DNA of 41,732 bases from a virus. This document shows positions 13,147 to 19,622 of the stretch, in pieces. The translations under genes were made by a program, and so were the position numbers. The DNA lies in the IMG/VR virus record IMGVR_UViG_3300024433_000003, positions 1-41,732 of that record; one strand, 5' to 3'. Position 1 is the first letter of the stretch. Each line of letters opens with the position of its first letter. The notes beneath the pieces were generated by a model, which worked only from the letters and a program-made list of their open reading frames with translations, had not been told where the DNA came from and searched no databases.

Positions 13147-13509
13147 TCAATCTCCTTTCTGTTTACCCAGCCTAACCTGCAATCTCAAAGCATCCCAGAC
13201 AGCCCAGTTCAGAAACCAGACTATTTCCTCTTCATGGATGCGTATTCCCGAAGAGTCCACTACGACCTTGTAACCCAGAAGCTCCTTCTGTCCATTGGGG
13301 AATATCTGTCGACACTTGAGAACCTGAACGGTCTGAAAGGTGGAGTCCCCGGAGGCACTCACCGCCCAGAAGGGATATTCATTTATGAGGGTTTCGATTT
13401 CTTCTGCTTTGATGTCTTCGCAGATTGAAAACAACATGAATATCATACAAAGAACCAAAAAGGCGATGAAAAGCCCAACAACAAGACGTGTTTTTGTTTT
13501 CTCGGTCAC
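13147..13509 (-). CDS. Single-span membrane protein (120 aa)
   Basis: GTG at 13509 in a GTGA overlap. One transmembrane helix near residues 8-28 (RLVVGLFIAFLVLCMIFMLF), then about 90 residues with a beta-rich region (TVQVLKCRQIFPNG, YKVVVDSSGIRIHEEE). Topology N-in with an exported domain is likely. No family recognised. Confidence 0.6.
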   Translation of the reverse strand: MTEKTKTRLVVGLFIAFLVLCMIFMLFSICEDIKAEEIETLINEYPFWAVSASGDSTFQTVQVLKCRQIFPNGQKELLGYKVVVDSSGIRIHEEEIVWFLNWAVWDALRLQVRLGKQKGD

Positions 13510-13763
13510 TTTATACCCTTTCGTTTTGATCGTCGTTTAGGTGTGCCCTTGGGTGCCCTGTGCTTGATTTTAGGGGGACGGTGCATCTTACGGTTCTCAC
13601 AACCAAAAACGGTTATCTTGCCATTTTGGAATAGCTTCTCGCCGGAGAAGTTAGGACAAGGGCAAAGACGAACCCTGATGTTTTGCCGAAACGTTGACAA
13701 CACTGGTTTACAATTCAGACAGGCCTTCAACTTCAGACCTTTTTCGTTTTTAAGGGTTTTCAT
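13506..13763 (-). CDS. Basic zinc-binding-like protein (85 aa)
   Basis: Cysteines in KLKACLNCKPVL and VRLCPCPNFSG plus a later GCEN suggest a metal site; the C-terminus is strongly basic (HRAPKGTPKRRSKRKGIK), suggesting nucleic-acid binding. ATGA overlap upstream and GTGA overlap downstream. Confidence 0.6.
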   Translation of the reverse strand: MKTLKNEKGLKLKACLNCKPVLSTFRQNIRVRLCPCPNFSGEKLFQNGKITVFGCENRKMHRPPKIKHRAPKGTPKRRSKRKGIK

Positions 13764-13957
13764 GGTTTCTTCTCCCTGACAACCGTATATCTTTTCCCGT
13801 TGATCCCGATAAACCAGCGGATACTATCCTTGTCTAAAAGTTTGGTCGCAAACATAATTTCTTCGACATTACCCCAAGGTATTGTGAGTTTCGTAATCTT
13901 TGCCTCTCGATTTATCCAGGCATCGTAAAGCTTTCTGTCACCACCATGAAAGATCAT
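13760..13957 (-). CDS. Hypothetical protein (65 aa), possibly leaderless
   Basis: ATG at 13957; the in-frame TTG at 13966 lies in a -10 box and was rejected. No Shine-Dalgarno is visible. A TTGACT/TATATT promoter would begin transcription about at the ATG. Sequence starts MIFHGGDRKLYDAWINREAK and contains RWFIGINGKRYTVVREKK. Confidence 0.6.
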   Translation of the reverse strand: MIFHGGDRKLYDAWINREAKITKLTIPWGNVEEIMFATKLLDKDSIRWFIGINGKRYTVVREKKP

Positions 13958-13964
13958 AATTGTC

Positions 13965-13992
13965 AATATAGGTCAAGCTCAAATCCAGTCAA
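13965..13992 (-). promoter_or_regulatory. Internal minus-strand promoter
   Basis: TTGACT (13992-13987) and TATATT (13970-13965) separated by 16 bases, the same spacing as the main promoters. It lies in the 70-base gap between two genes and ends seven bases before an ATG. Confidence 0.5.
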
Positions 13993-14027
13993 GCCTAAAG
14001 ATTAAAAAGATTCACCTTAGATTTATC

Positions 14028-14336
14028 TTACGTTTCACCCATTCTTTTCTGCTCCAGCATTCGCAAGCGATTTCGGGAATATTCCGCCAGTAAATCACTG
14101 AGCACTTTCCAACCGGCGGGATCGGCACAAGCCGCCTCTAATACCGCACCAGCTTGCTCCAAAAACAGCCTTGTGTTTCGATCCATATCTTTATTAGGGG
14201 TGGAAACTACCACATCGTCACCGATAAAAACAACTATAGATTTCTCATAAGCAAGGCGTTTCTCTAAATGAAAACACCAGCCTAAAGAAAGTCCTACTAC
14301 TAAGATCAGGAAAACAATAAGAATGTTCTTGTTCAT
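14028..14336 (-). CDS. Membrane-anchored protein (102 aa)
   Basis: N-terminal transmembrane helix NILIVFLILVVGLSLGWCF, then an exported-looking charged helical domain (FLEQAGAVLEAACADPAGWK). An i-spanin-like topology is possible but unproven. ATGA overlap with the upstream gene. Confidence 0.6.
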   Translation of the reverse strand: MNKNILIVFLILVVGLSLGWCFHLEKRLAYEKSIVVFIGDDVVVSTPNKDMDRNTRLFLEQAGAVLEAACADPAGWKVLSDLLAEYSRNRLRMLEQKRMGET

Positions 14337-14479
14337 CTTTTTTTATCTCTCCTTTTTTTCATTCTTTCTAATTCTTCTCTTTCTTTCTTCTCGCAATCTG
14401 AGCAAATTCCATGACTAATGTCTGGATCGTCTTTATCGCCAGAGATATGCTTTCCACACCATGAGCAAATTGTTTTCAT
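14333..14479 (-). CDS. Small zinc-finger protein (48 aa)
   Basis: ICSWCGKHI...DISHGICSDCEKK carries a four-cysteine knuckle motif (CxWCGK ... SHGICxxC), followed by a basic helix ending KKRRDKKR. TGA overlaps the next ATG (ATGA). DNA or RNA binding is inferred. Confidence 0.65.
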   Translation of the reverse strand: MKTICSWCGKHISGDKDDPDISHGICSDCEKKEREELERMKKRRDKKR

Positions 14480-14609
14480 AATTCACCACTTTTTCCCAAT
14501 ATCTTTTAAAGGTTTTAATGTCATAGTGCATTGCAAAACGTCGTCCACTTGGCGACGTAGCATACCCAATAAGATCACCATTCCTGATTGAAAAGGATTC
14601 AAATTTCAT
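14433..14609 (-). CDS. Small hypothetical protein (58 aa)
   Basis: ATG at 14609 after AAGGATGG. Starts MKFESFSIRNGDLIGYATSP and is rich in aromatic and basic residues. It overlaps the zinc-finger gene by 47 bases, which is more than usual here, so either start may be later. Leader F precedes it. Confidence 0.5.
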   Translation of the reverse strand: MKFESFSIRNGDLIGYATSPSGRRFAMHYDIKTFKRYWEKVVNYENNLLMVWKAYLWR

Positions 14610-14621
14610 TTTCCACCATCC

Positions 14622-14720
14622 TTATATAAAGAAAAGACAGACCGGCGGAGATCGTAGGGATGCAACGTCCCTTGAAGTTCCGGTCTGCCTTTTCAATTTG
14701 TTAAAGTTTATGAGTTGCAT
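14622..14720 (-). CDS. Possible 32-aa leader peptide within leader F
   Basis: ATG at 14720 follows GGAG at eight bases; TAA at 14622. Start MQLINFNKLKRQTGTSRDVA. Its coding region overlaps both arms of the long stem, and its ribosome binding site plus ATG are complementary to the stem loop. It may be a regulatory leader peptide rather than a functional protein. Confidence 0.3.
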   Translation of the reverse strand: MQLINFNKLKRQTGTSRDVASLRSPPVCLFFI

Positions 14721-14733
14721 TTTTACGATCTCC
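14631..14733 (-). promoter_or_regulatory. Structured leader F with loop complementary to an upstream start
   Basis: Stem of 15 pairs: 14694-14680 with 14645-14631 (one G-U only on the minus strand). Loop segment 14666-14647 is complementary at 17 of 20 positions (three-base internal mismatch) to 14733-14714, which contains GGAG and the ATG at 14720. The two pairings together form a pseudoknot or exclude each other. Confidence 0.6.
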
Positions 14734-14743
14734 AGGTTAAAGG

Positions 14744-14956
14744 TTAGCGGTTAAGATGTCGGCAGGCATACATCACACCAACACCACAAATTAAATCATA
14801 CCTATACTCTACTTCTGAAACAAAATCTTTAAAGGCCTTCTCTATCGCCAGCGACCGGACTTCAGCAATACTATGGTGAACAGCCTTTAAAGCTGACCAT
14901 TTACCGCTTCGCCATTGGTGAAAAAAGTGGTTTGCTATTTTGGGATTTTGTTGCAT
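14744..14956 (-). CDS. First left-operon gene, hypothetical (70 aa)
   Basis: ATG at 14956 with GGAGG nine bases upstream; an upstream in-frame TTG at 15007 falls in the -10 box and was rejected. Starts MQQNPKIANHFFHQWRSGKW and continues with HHSIAEVRSLAIEKAFKDF. Helical. As the first gene from the leftward promoter it is probably expressed early. Confidence 0.65.
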   Translation of the reverse strand: MQQNPKIANHFFHQWRSGKWSALKAVHHSIAEVRSLAIEKAFKDFVSEVEYRYDLICGVGVMYACRHLNR

Positions 14957-15005
14957 CAGACACGACCTCCGAATTAAAGGTTTACTTCTATCTTTCTCTA
15001 TCGGC

Positions 15006-15033
15006 AATATAATAGAAAACTTTAATCATGCAA
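15006..15033 (-). promoter_or_regulatory. Leftward promoter for the minus-strand operon
   Basis: TTGCAT (15033-15028) and TATATT (15011-15006) with a 16-base spacer, upstream of the ATG at 14956. Overlaps one arm of the inverted repeat at 15031-15057, a good place for a repressor. Confidence 0.65.
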
Positions 15034-15057
15034 GGAAAAAATAAAAAATAATTCCTT
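15031..15057. promoter_or_regulatory. AT-rich inverted repeat over the leftward promoter
   Basis: CAAGGAA (15031-15037) and TTCCTTG (15051-15057) flank an AT-only spacer of 13 bases. It overlaps the -35 box of the leftward promoter. Operator or origin element by inference. Confidence 0.45.
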
Positions 15058-15086
15058 GAACTACAACAACTTAACAAAAAACTTCT

Positions 15087-15101
15087 GCACAATAATTGTG
15101 C
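15087..15101. promoter_or_regulatory. Perfect palindrome in the divergent control region
   Basis: GCACAATAATTGTGC, a 7-1-7 palindrome; a half-site TTGTGCG recurs near 15135, about 40 bases on. Typical size for a dimeric regulator or initiator site. Confidence 0.5.
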
Positions 15102-15233
15102 GGTGTCATAAAAGCTACAAACCCGCATGGTTGTGCGATAGTGACCGTTATTTCGTCAGCAAACGTAGGCGGGGCGTGGATTCATAGAGCATGAAAATGT
15201 TGAAAGTATTTTATATTGAATCATAAAAATATC

Positions 15234-15261
15234 TTGACAAATATAAGGATGGGATTATATT
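15234..15261 (+). promoter_or_regulatory. Rightward promoter for the plus-strand arm
   Basis: TTGACA (15234-15239), 16 bases, TATATT (15256-15261). The strongest promoter match in the window. Transcription would start near 15268, leaving a leader of about 120 bases that contains stem G. Confidence 0.75.
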
Positions 15262-15297
15262 GGCTTTCGAGATGGAACCATTCAATAAAAATCTTTT

Positions 15298-15376
15298 AGA
15301 GAACCATAGCCGGATGAAGGGATATTTCCCCTATGTTTCATCTCTCCCGGAGTCCGGTTATGTTCTCTTATAAGAG
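15298..15376 (+). promoter_or_regulatory. Structured leader G before the replication gene, possibly bistable
   Basis: AGAGAAC (15298-15304), a bulged C, and ATAGCCGGA (15306-15314) pair with 15353-15368: 16 pairs with one G-U on the plus strand. The end of the 3' arm can instead pair with AGAGA in CTCTTATAAGAG (15365-15376), next to the GAGGGGAG ribosome binding site. An inner UUUCCCC could also pair with GGGGAG. Confidence 0.55.
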
Positions 15377-15390
15377 AGGGGAGTTTTAAA

Positions 15391-16101
15391 ATGGCAAGAC
15401 GGAGAATGATTGACCCACAATTTTGGTCAAATAAAGAGTTCTTTTTGAAACTGCTTGGGGGGGTAAAGCAACTTTTTCCGGCAAAAAGTGAACGCTACTG
15501 TATGCAAGTGTGTAGAAATGTTCGCCTTTTTTACATCGGACTATGGGGGTGTGCTGACGATTTTGGAAAGTTTTTGTATGATTTGAATAAAATTATCGGA
15601 GAAACTGCTCCGTTCGATACAGACCTACCCAAAACCTATTTCAAAATGATGCTAAAAGTTTTAGAGATTTCAAAACGAATTTATGTTTATGAACATGAAA
15701 GTGTTACTTACGGTGTTATCCTTAACTTCCTTGAACACCAAACAATTAGCCACCCAACACCCTCAAAGTTACCTAATCCAAATTTCGAGAACTTCTCCAG
15801 ATTTATTCAAGAACATTTCCCGAACGACTCCGAAAAAACTCTATTACAAGAGAAGTTAACAAAGAAGTTAACAAAAAAAGAAGAAGTAGAAGTTAAAAGA
15901 GAAATTGAAGAACCCAAAAGAACTTTTCTTTCTCCTTCTCAAAGTCAAAACCAAAACCCAACCCCACCACCAAAACCCAAATATGAACCCGGACCACAAT
16001 TCTGCCCAGCCTGTAAAAAACCGATGGCAGATGAAGGCGATAAAGTGTTCTGCACTGAATGCGGAATACGAAAATCTAAAAGAGAGGTGAAACATGGATG
16101 A
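15391..16101 (+). CDS. Replication-initiator-like winged-helix protein with C-terminal zinc ribbon (236 aa)
   Basis: ATG at 15391 after GAGGGGAG. Residues 1-110 (MIDPQFWSNKEFF, RLFYIGLWGCADDFGKF, KRIYVYEHESVTYGVILNFL) match the N-terminal winged-helix domain of phage replication proteins that bind the origin. A Lys/Glu and Pro-rich linker follows, with PNPNFENF and repeated KLTKK, then a zinc ribbon near residues 204-225 (CPACKKPMADEG...CTECG). It would recognise the origin and recruit host replication proteins. No helicase-loader ATPase domain is present. Confidence 0.7.
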   Translation: MARRRMIDPQFWSNKEFFLKLLGGVKQLFPAKSERYCMQVCRNVRLFYIGLWGCADDFGKFLYDLNKIIGETAPFDTDLPKTYFKMMLKVLEISKRIYVYEHESVTYGVILNFLEHQTISHPTPSKLPNPNFENFSRFIQEHFPNDSEKTLLQEKLTKKLTKKEEVEVKREIEEPKRTFLSPSQSQNQNPTPPPKPKYEPGPQFCPACKKPMADEGDKVFCTECGIRKSKREVKHG

Positions 16102-16309
16102 ACGTCACAAAAAATGGTGGCTGTTTATTAACTGGCTATGGGAAATGTGCCGATCAAATCAAAGAACTTGGGATCACCCAAAAACAGAAGAAGAAGCCTT
16201 AGAGCTGAAAGCACACTTTGAGGAAACCTACCCAGACTGGAAAAAAGGTGACAGCGTTAAAAATCTACCCGCACACAAAGATGAATTACCCAGCGAATTG
16301 CCCTTCTAA
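16094..16309 (+). CDS. Trp-rich hypothetical protein (71 aa)
   Basis: ATG at 16094 overlaps the replication gene by eight bases. Starts MDERHKKWWLFINWLWEMCR, followed by acidic helical sequence. No family recognised. A promoter lies directly downstream. Confidence 0.6.
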   Translation: MDERHKKWWLFINWLWEMCRSNQRTWDHPKTEEEALELKAHFEETYPDWKKGDSVKNLPAHKDELPSELPF

Positions 16310-16317
16310 AAAAAACT

Positions 16318-16345
16318 TTGACAAATATCAAACAGTTCTTATCTT
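16318..16345 (+). promoter_or_regulatory. Second rightward promoter
   Basis: TTGACA (16318-16323), 16 bases, TATCTT (16340-16345). Shares TTGACAAATAT with the promoter at 15234. Located just upstream of the 53-aa gene and the terminase cluster, so it may drive the late or packaging genes. Confidence 0.65.
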
Positions 16346-16375
16346 ATCTGCGTAGCCAGATTTAGAGGGAGGATT

Positions 16376-16537
16376 ATGAAACTCAACTCACTAAAGAAAA
16401 CTAAAGTATTTGAACGGTTCGATAAGATTATACCTGAGAAAGAAGCCGAAGACCTGACCCTGTTTATGGAACAAAAAAGAAAGAAACAAAGACGATGGGA
16501 GCCAACACTTTTTAATAGAAGAATGGAGTCAAGATAA
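16376..16537 (+). CDS. Small basic protein (53 aa)
   Basis: ATG at 16376 after GGGAGGA. MKLNSLKKTKVFERFDKIIP then a basic C-terminus KRKKQRRWEPTLFNRRMESR. Stop TAA overlaps the next ATG by one base. Function unknown; coupled to the terminase small-subunit candidate. Confidence 0.6.
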   Translation: MKLNSLKKTKVFERFDKIIPEKEAEDLTLFMEQKRKKQRRWEPTLFNRRMESR

Positions 16538-17325
16538 TGGGACAAAAGACGACAAGAAACACTGATAAACTAACCGACACCCAAAAACGCAAGGCAAGGC
16601 GTAAGGGGCGACAGCTACAGGTTTTACATAGGAAAGTTATGGGGCAAACCGTCAAGGAGATCGCGGAACAGACGGGCTTCTCTGAATCTACGCTCTGGAA
16701 AGACATAAAAGAACTTCGTAACCAAGGCATTGACAAGGACTTAATAGAGCGTGAGCGTAACATTCACATAAAAGCCTTGCCCATAGCAACCGCAGTGCTT
16801 TTTGCTCACTTAATGCTTGGTGACAAAGAGGTGGCAATGGGTATGTCGAAAGGCTTGAAGGTCTGGACTGATAAGCTTGACATTGTCGCCAAGGTCGCAC
16901 CAGATGAGCAGCAGAAGAAAATGATGGAGAACATGGAGACCTTGCTCAAGCTGTCAAAGGACAAGGTGAAGAGGGCTTTGCCTGAGAAGACTACGGCTAT
17001 GGAGAAGACCAAAGAAGAGGGTGAGCTTGCTGTAGTTGAGGGTAGTAAGTTTGTGGGATATGTAGACAAGGTGGAGCAAACCAAAAAGGCTGAGACTCAA
17101 TCTCAATTAGGTGCAGAGAAAACCGTAGAGCATCACTTTACCGGAGAAGCCATCAGGTTTGAGAAGGGTTGCACCTGTCCCAATCAAGAAGTTACCGATA
17201 AAGCAGACTACACCATTGATCCTAAGTGTCCGGTGCATGGGGATAAGAAGCAAGAGCATCAAATTAAAGACGAGGACAAGGATCGAGGGGGGGGACACCC
17301 ACCCCCCAGGGGGTCGGAGGTATAG
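16537..17325 (+). CDS. Probable small terminase / HTH protein (262 aa)
   Basis: A helix-turn-helix near residues 35-60 (VMGQTVKEIAEQTGFSESTL) follows a basic N-terminus. Then come a helical region (about 60-135), a variable Lys/Glu linker, and a C-terminal Cys motif (GCTCPNQEV ... DPKCPVHG). Position two small genes upstream of the large terminase and the HTH-helical layout fit a small terminase subunit that binds packaging sites. It could also be a transcription regulator. The last codons include G8 and C6 runs that may be prone to slippage. Confidence 0.55.
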   Translation: MGQKTTRNTDKLTDTQKRKARRKGRQLQVLHRKVMGQTVKEIAEQTGFSESTLWKDIKELRNQGIDKDLIERERNIHIKALPIATAVLFAHLMLGDKEVAMGMSKGLKVWTDKLDIVAKVAPDEQQKKMMENMETLLKLSKDKVKRALPEKTTAMEKTKEEGELAVVEGSKFVGYVDKVEQTKKAETQSQLGAEKTVEHHFTGEAIRFEKGCTCPNQEVTDKADYTIDPKCPVHGDKKQEHQIKDEDKDRGGGHPPPRGSEV

Positions 17326-17382
17326 AGAGAGTGATCCAGTCCCAGTATCTATAATATTTTAGCCTTTTTTTGAGGTAAGTTG

Positions 17383-17529
17383 ATGTCTGACAAGAAGAAG
17401 CGTATTTCCCTTGAGGAATTTTTCAAGATTTACTGTAAGGCAAAAGAAAGAGAAGGCAGGAATTCGGGTGAGGCATTGCGGGAATATTTGAATGAGATGG
17501 AAAATCTTATTCGGAGTACTTTAAGATGA
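17383..17529 (+). CDS. Small acidic helical protein (48 aa)
   Basis: ATG at 17383 after TGAGGTAAG. Starts MSDKKKRISLEEFFKIYCKA and ends NLIRSTLR-TGA. No family recognised. The +1 frame after this stop reads DEVQAGSSEGGDSLLEEKM, see rejected items. Confidence 0.55.
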   Translation: MSDKKKRISLEEFFKIYCKAKEREGRNSGEALREYLNEMENLIRSTLR

Positions 17530-17584
17530 AGTTCAAGCGGGGAGTTCGGAGGGGGGCGATTCCCTGCTTGAGGAGAAGATGTGA

Positions 17585-17737
17585 ATGGTTAGTATATTTA
17601 ATTTTATTAAGCGTTGGTTGTTTGGGGTTGAGATTATTCACAGGGAAGACCCTGGGCGGTATTGGAGGGAGCGTTTTTACAGGGTTGATAAAGACGGCGA
17701 CAGATATGTAGCTGAGGAAAGAGATGAGACTTGTTAG
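17585..17737 (+). CDS. Small hypothetical protein (50 aa)
   Basis: ATG at 17585 with GAGGAG upstream. MVSIFNFIKRWLFGVEIIHR then YWRERFYRVDKDGDRYVAEE. The composition is protein-like, unlike the overlapping frame 17526-17711. Overlaps the next gene by 14 bases. Confidence 0.55.
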   Translation: MVSIFNFIKRWLFGVEIIHREDPGRYWRERFYRVDKDGDRYVAEERDETC

Positions 17738-17990
17738 CATACAGGTAGGTTGCCCGGAGGAGATTCATGATTATTGGTTGTTGGAGATACCGGATGATTG
17801 GGACTTGGAAGAACTGAAGAAAGAATATCGAGAATGGTTAAGGGATATTTATAGACCCAGTCTTTTGGTGCAAAGTAGCAATTTACCCTCGAATTTAAAA
17901 GAGGGGGAAGTAAAATATCGGGAATTTGTGGAATTCTTAAAAGAGCGTGGAGCTAAAGAGATTCATTTTGAGAGGTTTAGTGGAGACTGA
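17724..17990 (+). CDS. Hypothetical protein (88 aa)
   Basis: ATG at 17724 after GAGGAAAG. Acidic: YWLLEIPDDWDLEELKKEYR and a C-terminal KYREFVEFLKERGAKEIHFE. A short alpha/beta protein of unknown function immediately upstream of the large terminase. Confidence 0.6.
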   Translation: MRLVSIQVGCPEEIHDYWLLEIPDDWDLEELKKEYREWLRDIYRPSLLVQSSNLPSNLKEGEVKYREFVEFLKERGAKEIHFERFSGD

Positions 17991-18057
17991 AAAAACAAAA
18001 TTAATTGAATCACTGTTGTTAAGATGGACAAAAAAAACCATAGTGGAATCATAAATC

Positions 18058-19527
18058 ATGATTGAGACAGAAGAACTAACGGACACGTTAAAATCTACGA
18101 GCAAGGATCCACTTTTGGATTTGGAGCGGAAATTGGATCGGACGGTTTATGAGTTATTTGCAGCTTGTTATTTGTCTCATCATTTGGTAAGGGAGGATGG
18201 TCGTGGTAGGACGGAGCCTTGTCCTAATGCACCGATGCACGGGGAGATGTGTAAGAGGTTCAGGCACAAGTCACGTTGTGTGGTTGTTGCTCCTGCTAAA
18301 TATGCCAAGTCGACCTGGTGTTCGTTTATACAACCACTTACGGATGGAGTTTTGGGTCTTGTTAAGGGTGACATACTACTTATTTCAAATACGGGGCGAC
18401 TGGCGGAGCATTGGCTCTCGATGATAAAAGAGGAGGTTGAGCATAACGTAGACATCAGGAGCAGATTCGGGAATTTGAAGGGAGACGTTTGGCGACAGGA
18501 CATGATTAAGCTCAGGACGGGCATCACCATTGTTTCTTTGGGTTTGAACTATCAGATCAGGGGGACGGGTTGGGCTAAGGTTATTTGTGATGACATGGAG
18601 GATGACGAGATGGTTCGGTCGGAGGACCAGAGGGAAAAATTTGAGGATTGGTTTGATGGGGCTTTGATGGGGCGGATGCACCCGCATACACAGCTTGAGA
18701 TGACGGGCACTTTTCTACATCCGCTTTGCAAGATAAAGAAGATGTTTGAAAATATTGACGGGAGATATACTAATTGGGACAGGATTTTGTTTCAGGCTTT
18801 AGATGAGAACGGTGAGTCAACTTGGCCGGAGCGTTGGCCGACCGAGGTAGTTTTGAAGCAAAGAATAGAAATGGGGGAAAAGAAATTTCTATCTGAAAAG
18901 ATGAACGCTCCTGTTTTTGGTAAGGATCATATTTTCAAAGAGGAGTGGTTTAAGTATTATGATTTCTTACCTAAGGATTTATATATCGTAACGATGGTTG
19001 ATCCATCTTCGAGTAAGGAGAAGGAGGTGGGGGACTATACGGTTTATGAGGTCTGGGGTAAGGATTTATTGCTTGAGAATTATTATTTTATTGGCGTGAC
19101 ACGTGGACGTTGGGCGAAGCATTCAAAGATTAAGGCTGGTCTTGACTACAACCATGCTTATCATCCGGTTATTAATTTATTTGAAAATGATGCTTATAGC
19201 AAGGAATTGAAGGCGGATTTGGTTGTAGAGGCACAGAAGCGGGGTCAATATTTTCCTTTTCGGTTTTTGTCTACAAAGAAGAATAAGATAGAGCGGGCAC
19301 AGATGGTTACTGATCTTTGGGAGAGGGGTAGGGTTTTCCTGCCACGCAGGGGTGCGGAGAGACTTAAAGAGGAGATGATGATGTTTCCGTTCGGAGATTA
19401 TGATGACTGTGTGGATCCTATGAGTGGTGCACTTGGGTTTCTTCGCAAGCAAAGAGTCGGGGTCAGACCCAAGAAACATATTTTCCGAAAAGAGCTAAAG
19501 CCCAATAAGGCGGGGAGGTTGGTGTGA
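18058..19527 (+). CDS. terL: Terminase large subunit (489 aa)
   Basis: Packaging ATPase/nuclease. The ATPase domain has an adenine/Walker A region VVVAPAKYAKST (residues 75-86) and Walker B with catalytic acids VICDDMEDDE (175-184). The RNase H-like nuclease domain starts at MVDPSSSKEKEVGDYT (313-328, first metal-binding Asp), with NLFENDAY (373-380) and the final acidic motif DYDDCVDPMSGAL (447-459). Length is normal. It cuts concatemers and drives DNA into the prohead through the portal. The ATG at 18058 has no strong Shine-Dalgarno site and a TAA lies two codons upstream in frame. Confidence 0.93.
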   Translation: MIETEELTDTLKSTSKDPLLDLERKLDRTVYELFAACYLSHHLVREDGRGRTEPCPNAPMHGEMCKRFRHKSRCVVVAPAKYAKSTWCSFIQPLTDGVLGLVKGDILLISNTGRLAEHWLSMIKEEVEHNVDIRSRFGNLKGDVWRQDMIKLRTGITIVSLGLNYQIRGTGWAKVICDDMEDDEMVRSEDQREKFEDWFDGALMGRMHPHTQLEMTGTFLHPLCKIKKMFENIDGRYTNWDRILFQALDENGESTWPERWPTEVVLKQRIEMGEKKFLSEKMNAPVFGKDHIFKEEWFKYYDFLPKDLYIVTMVDPSSSKEKEVGDYTVYEVWGKDLLLENYYFIGVTRGRWAKHSKIKAGLDYNHAYHPVINLFENDAYSKELKADLVVEAQKRGQYFPFRFLSTKKNKIERAQMVTDLWERGRVFLPRRGAERLKEEMMMFPFGDYDDCVDPMSGALGFLRKQRVGVRPKKHIFRKELKPNKAGRLV

Positions 19528-19622
19528 ACAACAACAAATTAAAACGAACAATTGGTGACATAGATGATATGATGCACAAAATTAAACGACTTGTTGATGA
19601 ATTCCGAAGGGAGACTTTATGA
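19524..19622 (+). CDS. Small helical protein (32 aa)
   Basis: GTG at 19524 in a GTGA overlap with the terminase stop, GGGGAGG five bases upstream; the TGA overlaps the next ATG. NNNKLKRTIGDIDDMMHKIK is a charged helix. Coupling at both ends supports expression. Confidence 0.55.
   Translation: MNNNKLKRTIGDIDDMMHKIKRLVDEFRRETL

Larger units (their letters stand above)
14957..15390. other. Divergent control region without genes
   Basis: 434 bases between the two arms. It holds back-to-back promoters (15033-15006 leftward, 15234-15261 rightward), an AT-rich inverted repeat, a 15-bp palindrome with a nearby half-site, and the leader stem G. The AT-rich stretch 15031-15085 beside these repeats makes it the best candidate for a replication origin, but no iteron array is visible. 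Confidence 0.6.

Noticed and set aside
6313-14733. Integron attC sites as an explanation for the repeated stems
   Set aside because: No core GTTRRRY/RYYYAAC sites, no integrase, and the stems sit before start codons instead of after stop codons.
16688-17084. Two minus-strand frames within the small-terminase candidate
   Set aside because: Low-complexity antisense shadows of a helical charged protein on the plus strand.
17527-17583. Third possible +1 continuation (DEVQAGSSEGGDSLLEEKM) after the 48-aa gene
   Set aside because: A TAA in that frame directly precedes it, so the shift would have to occur exactly at AGA-TGA; too weak to call with two better cases present.
17526-17711. 61-residue plus-strand frame starting in ATGA overlap
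   Set aside because: It overlaps the better 50-aa gene at 17585-17737, which has a ribosome binding site and a more protein-like composition.
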